Assembly: GCA_023259925.1 (NCBI GenBank)
Contig: JALRDS010000086.1
Location: forward strand, 1-7,479
Direction of reading: 5' to 3'
DNA length: 7,479 bases
From: Candidatus Saccharimonadia bacterium
Lineage (GTDB): Bacteria; Patescibacteriota; Saccharimonadia; Saccharimonadales; Saccharimonadaceae
The notes beneath the pieces were generated by a model. The model made no database searches. It saw only the letters and a program-made list of their open reading frames with translations, and was not told the DNA's origin. Position 1 is the first letter of the stretch. Every line of letters starts with the position of its first letter. Below are positions 4,670 through 7,479 of the stretch, piece after piece. The position numbers were made by a program, and so were the translations under genes.

Positions 4670-7479
4670 TCAGCATCCTCTACGATGTCCGAAACGAAAT
4701 CGTCTTCAATCACCGGCAGTTCCGCTCCAGTTCCTACTGGAATCTTGCGTCCGATAATGACGTTTTCTTTTAGACCGTGTAGATGGTCGGCACGTCCACT
4801 TGTTGCGGCGTTGATAAGCACGCGGGTTGTGTCTTGGAATGATGCCGCTGATAGCCAGCTATCACTCCAGATTGAGACCTTTGTGATACCAAGCAGCAAT
4901 TGTGTGTATTGCACTAATTCTTTACCACTTGCAGCCATTTCAGCGTTTGCTTCAACTACTGCAGCCTTTGATACAATGTCGCCAGTTACGAAACTTGAGT
5001 CGCCCGGATCTTCAACTTGCACACGGCTAAACATTTGTCGAACGATGATCTCGAGGTGTTTGTCGGCAACGTCTTGACCTTGTGCTGCGTAGATACGAAG
5101 CACTTCGTTGATAATGTAACGCTGCGTTTCTTCAACACCCTTGAGGCGCATCAAATCGTGCAGGTTAAGTGAACCAATCGTTAGGCGGTCACCAGCGGTT
5201 ACGTGATCATTGGCTTTTACTACCATTTGAGTAGTGCCAGGAATTTCGTAACGAACAGGTGCAGATGCGTTTGCAGCAATCACGAGTGTGTCTTCTGCCA
5301 CTTCAACAACACCATCAAACGGTGCAACGAGTGGCTTAGCCTCGCCATCAGCAGTTGCTAGGATATCGCCAGCTTTTACGCTTGAGCCAGCTTTTACGCT
5401 CACAACGCGACCCTCTAGTGGTATACGCTCAACGTGACCAGCTTCTGGCGTAACTTGCACAATGTACTTGCTGCCGTCTTCCCATACGTCAACCAATCCG
5501 GTCACCTCAGAAATGTAGGCTTGACCCTTTGGCGAGCGAGCTTCAAACAACTCTTCAACACGAGGAAGACCCTGGGTGATGTCACCACCAGCTACACCTG
5601 ATGCGTGGAAGGTTCGAAGTGTTAACTGCGTACCAGGCTCACCAACAGACTGTGCAGCGATCACACCGACTGGTTGGTGAGTTGCTACAAGGCTACCAGT
5701 TGCCATATCGATACCATAACTCTTTTGTGGAATACCCTTTAAGTTCTTCGTAGAAAGAACACTTTGGATCTTTACTTCAGTTACTTCATCGTCAGCTTCG
5801 ATTGCATTGGCTACTTCACGAGTGATTAGCTCACCGGCTGCGATGTGACCAGGAACCTCTTGTGCAGTGTAACGACCAAACAAACGATTACCGAATTCAA
5901 TCATAGTGAGTTCTGACTCTGATCGGAAGATAGTAAATCCTTCGTCATCACCAGATTCATCTTCTACAGTGAACACGTCTTGCGACACGTCAACCAAACG
6001 ACGAGTTAAGTACCCTGAGTCGGCTGTCTTAAGAGCGGTGTCAATTAGACCCTTACGAGCACCTCGTGTTGCCACGAATGCTTCAAGGCTTGAAAGACCC
6101 TTCTTAAACGAGCTTCGGATAGGTAACTCAATCTCACGGTTTGTTGCGTCAACCTGAATACCAATCATGGCACTAGCGAGCTTAACGTTCGAGATATCAC
6201 CACGTGCACCAGAGTTCACCATCACAGAAATACTCGTATCCATGCCGGCAAGCTTGCTCTTTAGGAAGTCAGTCACCTGGTTGTCAACTGTACGCCATGT
6301 GTTCACGGTAAGGTTGTATCGCTCATCATCAGTGATAAGACCTTGGTCAAATTGCTCACTGATCAATGTTGTCTTTGCATCACCTTCAGCAACGAATTCT
6401 GAAATTTCTTCAAAGTTTACGTAGTCGTCCTTACCAGTCGATACGGCCGCTACGGTTGCAAAGCGGAATGCGAGACCCTTCATACGGTCAGCCGCTTTAG
6501 CAGTTTCTTCGGCACCGTACTTATCGAAGATTGATGCTAGTACCTTCTTGAGCTGCTTCTTGCTTTGAACATTGTTGTCGTAGGCAAAATCAGCTGGCAG
6601 AATTTCGTTAAAGAAAACACGTCCGAGTGTGGTGTTGCGTAGCTCACCCTTTACGTTGATACGGATAGGTGTTTGCAGCTGCAATTTACCATCATCGTAT
6701 GCCATTTCAGCTTCATACACGCTACTGTAGGCTTTTACCTCATCGGTCTGTGCAGTTGGCTTGTCGTATGTAAGGTAATAGTTTCCAAGCACTACGTCCT
6801 GTCCAATGTTGAGTACCGGCGCACCATCGGCTGGCTTCAGCAAGTTGTTCGTGGCGCTCATGAGTTCACGAGCTTCACGCTGCGCTTCTGCGCTAAGTGG
6901 CAAGTGAACAGCCATCTGGTCGCCATCGTAGTCGGCGTTAAATCCGTTAGCTACGAGTGGGTGCAGCTGAATCGCTTTACCTTCAACGAGCTTTGGCTGG
7001 AACGCCTGAATTGATAGACGGTGGAGTGAAGGTGCACGGTTTAGAAGCACATACTTACCTTCAATCACTGCGTCAAGCGCGTCCCATACCAGCGCGTCGC
7101 CAGCTTCGATTAAACGAGTCGCTGAACGAATGTTGTGAGCGTGCTCACCACGTATAAGCCAGCTGATCACAAATGGCTTAAATAGTTCGAGTGCCATTTG
7201 CTTTGGAAGCCCACACTCACTAATCTTTAGCTTCGGACCAACCACAATCACTGAACGACCAGAGTAATCCACACGCTTACCAAGCAAGTTTTGACGGAAA
7301 CGACCGCCTTTACCCTTAATCATGTCAGCCAATGACTTCAATGGACGCTTATTAGCGCCTGTCATGACTTTACCGCGTCTACCGTTATCTAATAGAGAAT
7401 CCACCGCTTCTTGCAACATACGTTTTTCGTTACGTACGATGATTTCTGGTGCCTTCAAATCCAACAAACGTTTTAGACG
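4657..7479 (-). CDS. rpoC: DNA-directed RNA polymerase beta' subunit, N-terminus beyond right edge
   Basis: This holds the C-terminal 940 codons of the catalytic beta' subunit. The frame is open to the right edge (RLKRLLDLKAPEIIVRNEKR), so the TTG at 7465-7467 is not a start; roughly 250-300 residues are missing. Landmarks by fragment residue: NKRPLKSLADMIKGK with GRFRQNLLGKRVDYSGRS (about 40-75); the catalytic Mg-binding loop NADYDGDQ (181-188) with three Asp; the F-loop segment MVNSGARG (about 420); the bridge-helix text TALKTADSGYLTRRLVDV (about 470-490); the trigger-loop text GEPGTQLTLRTFH (about 615-627) with ITQGLPRVEELFEA; and a C-terminal DKHLEIIVRQM and LSAASFQDTTRVL. Departures: Phe to Tyr in the catalytic motif, loss of all four Zn2 cysteines (S509, T577, P584, S587), a divergent F-loop, and Leu for Met in LTMRTFH. 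The stop TAG lies in a hairpin loop. rpoB probably lies upstream, outside the window. Confidence 0.98.
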   Translation of the reverse strand, partial: RLKRLLDLKAPEIIVRNEKRMLQEAVDSLLDNGRRGKVMTGANKRPLKSLADMIKGKGGRFRQNLLGKRVDYSGRSVIVVGPKLKISECGLPKQMALELFKPFVISWLIRGEHAHNIRSATRLIEAGDALVWDALDAVIEGKYVLLNRAPSLHRLSIQAFQPKLVEGKAIQLHPLVANGFNADYDGDQMAVHLPLSAEAQREARELMSATNNLLKPADGAPVLNIGQDVVLGNYYLTYDKPTAQTDEVKAYSSVYEAEMAYDDGKLQLQTPIRINVKGELRNTTLGRVFFNEILPADFAYDNNVQSKKQLKKVLASIFDKYGAEETAKAADRMKGLAFRFATVAAVSTGKDDYVNFEEISEFVAEGDAKTTLISEQFDQGLITDDERYNLTVNTWRTVDNQVTDFLKSKLAGMDTSISVMVNSGARGDISNVKLASAMIGIQVDATNREIELPIRSSFKKGLSSLEAFVATRGARKGLIDTALKTADSGYLTRRLVDVSQDVFTVEDESGDDEGFTIFRSESELTMIEFGNRLFGRYTAQEVPGHIAAGELITREVANAIEADDEVTEVKIQSVLSTKNLKGIPQKSYGIDMATGSLVATHQPVGVIAAQSVGEPGTQLTLRTFHASGVAGGDITQGLPRVEELFEARSPKGQAYISEVTGLVDVWEDGSKYIVQVTPEAGHVERIPLEGRVVSVKAGSSVKAGDILATADGEAKPLVAPFDGVVEVAEDTLVIAANASAPVRYEIPGTTQMVVKANDHVTAGDRLTIGSLNLHDLMRLKGVEETQRYIINEVLRIYAAQGQDVADKHLEIIVRQMFSRVQVEDPGDSSFVTGDIVSKAAVVEANAEMAASGKELVQYTQLLLGITKVSIWSDSWLSAASFQDTTRVLINAATSGRADHLHGLKENVIIGRKIPVGTGAELPVIEDDFVSDIVEDAELAS

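Noticed and set aside
4685..7157. Several rightward open frames opposite rpoC
   Set aside because: rpoC is unmistakable and continuous here; the opposing frames are composition by-products without family features.
7465..7467. TTG as start of rpoC
   Set aside because: The frame stays open to the edge, and the four preceding residues (RLKR) match the normal beta' sequence before LLDL, so the gene is only cut by the window.

Overview
The window looks like the chromosome of a reduced-genome bacterium of the Patescibacteria (candidate phyla radiation), most likely Saccharibacteria-like. I infer this from a bacterial rpoC whose second zinc site has lost all four cysteines, a minimal two-gene tatAC system, short intergenic gaps and overlapping genes. 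No database search was possible, so the taxonomic call is tentative. The genetic code is standard: all eight visible stops are TAA or TAG, and no gene contains an in-frame TGA.

Layout. Positions 1-3183 hold a leftward block of six tightly packed genes. In transcription order these are a 67-residue twin-arginine leader protein, a 241-residue tail-fibre-like protein, a 98-residue unknown, a 323-residue Gly-rich surface-type protein, a 168-residue protein with a phage virion-like C-terminus, and the N-terminal part of a Sec-type secreted Ig-like protein that runs off the left edge. Positions 3184-3333 are a divergent promoter region. Positions 3334-4590 carry tatA (58 codons) and tatC, rightward. 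A strong bidirectional terminator (4601-4631) separates them from convergent rpoC, whose last 940 codons fill 4657-7479. Its N-terminus lies beyond the right edge.

How the parts may work together. The leftward operon starts with a protein that is almost nothing but a Tat signal, and it is divergent from the Tat translocase genes. It continues with proteins resembling phage tail-fibre or tip modules that lack signal peptides of their own. No capsid, terminase, tail-tube, integrase or lysis gene is present. My hypothesis is a cell-surface fibre or adhesin system whose folded parts are exported by the neighbouring Tat machinery, with the leader protein acting as escort or membrane anchor, and a Sec-exported Ig-like protein encoded last. 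This is inference from arrangement and motifs.

Notable at the sequence level: a terminator-like hairpin inside the signal-peptide codons of the last gene; a TatC lacking two usual acidic residues and bearing a 113-residue basic tail; and an RpoC with a Tyr in the catalytic NADFDGDQ motif, no Zn2 cysteines and a divergent F-loop. There is no gene-free stretch longer than 300 bases, and no rRNA, tRNA, CRISPR array or insertion sequence was seen.
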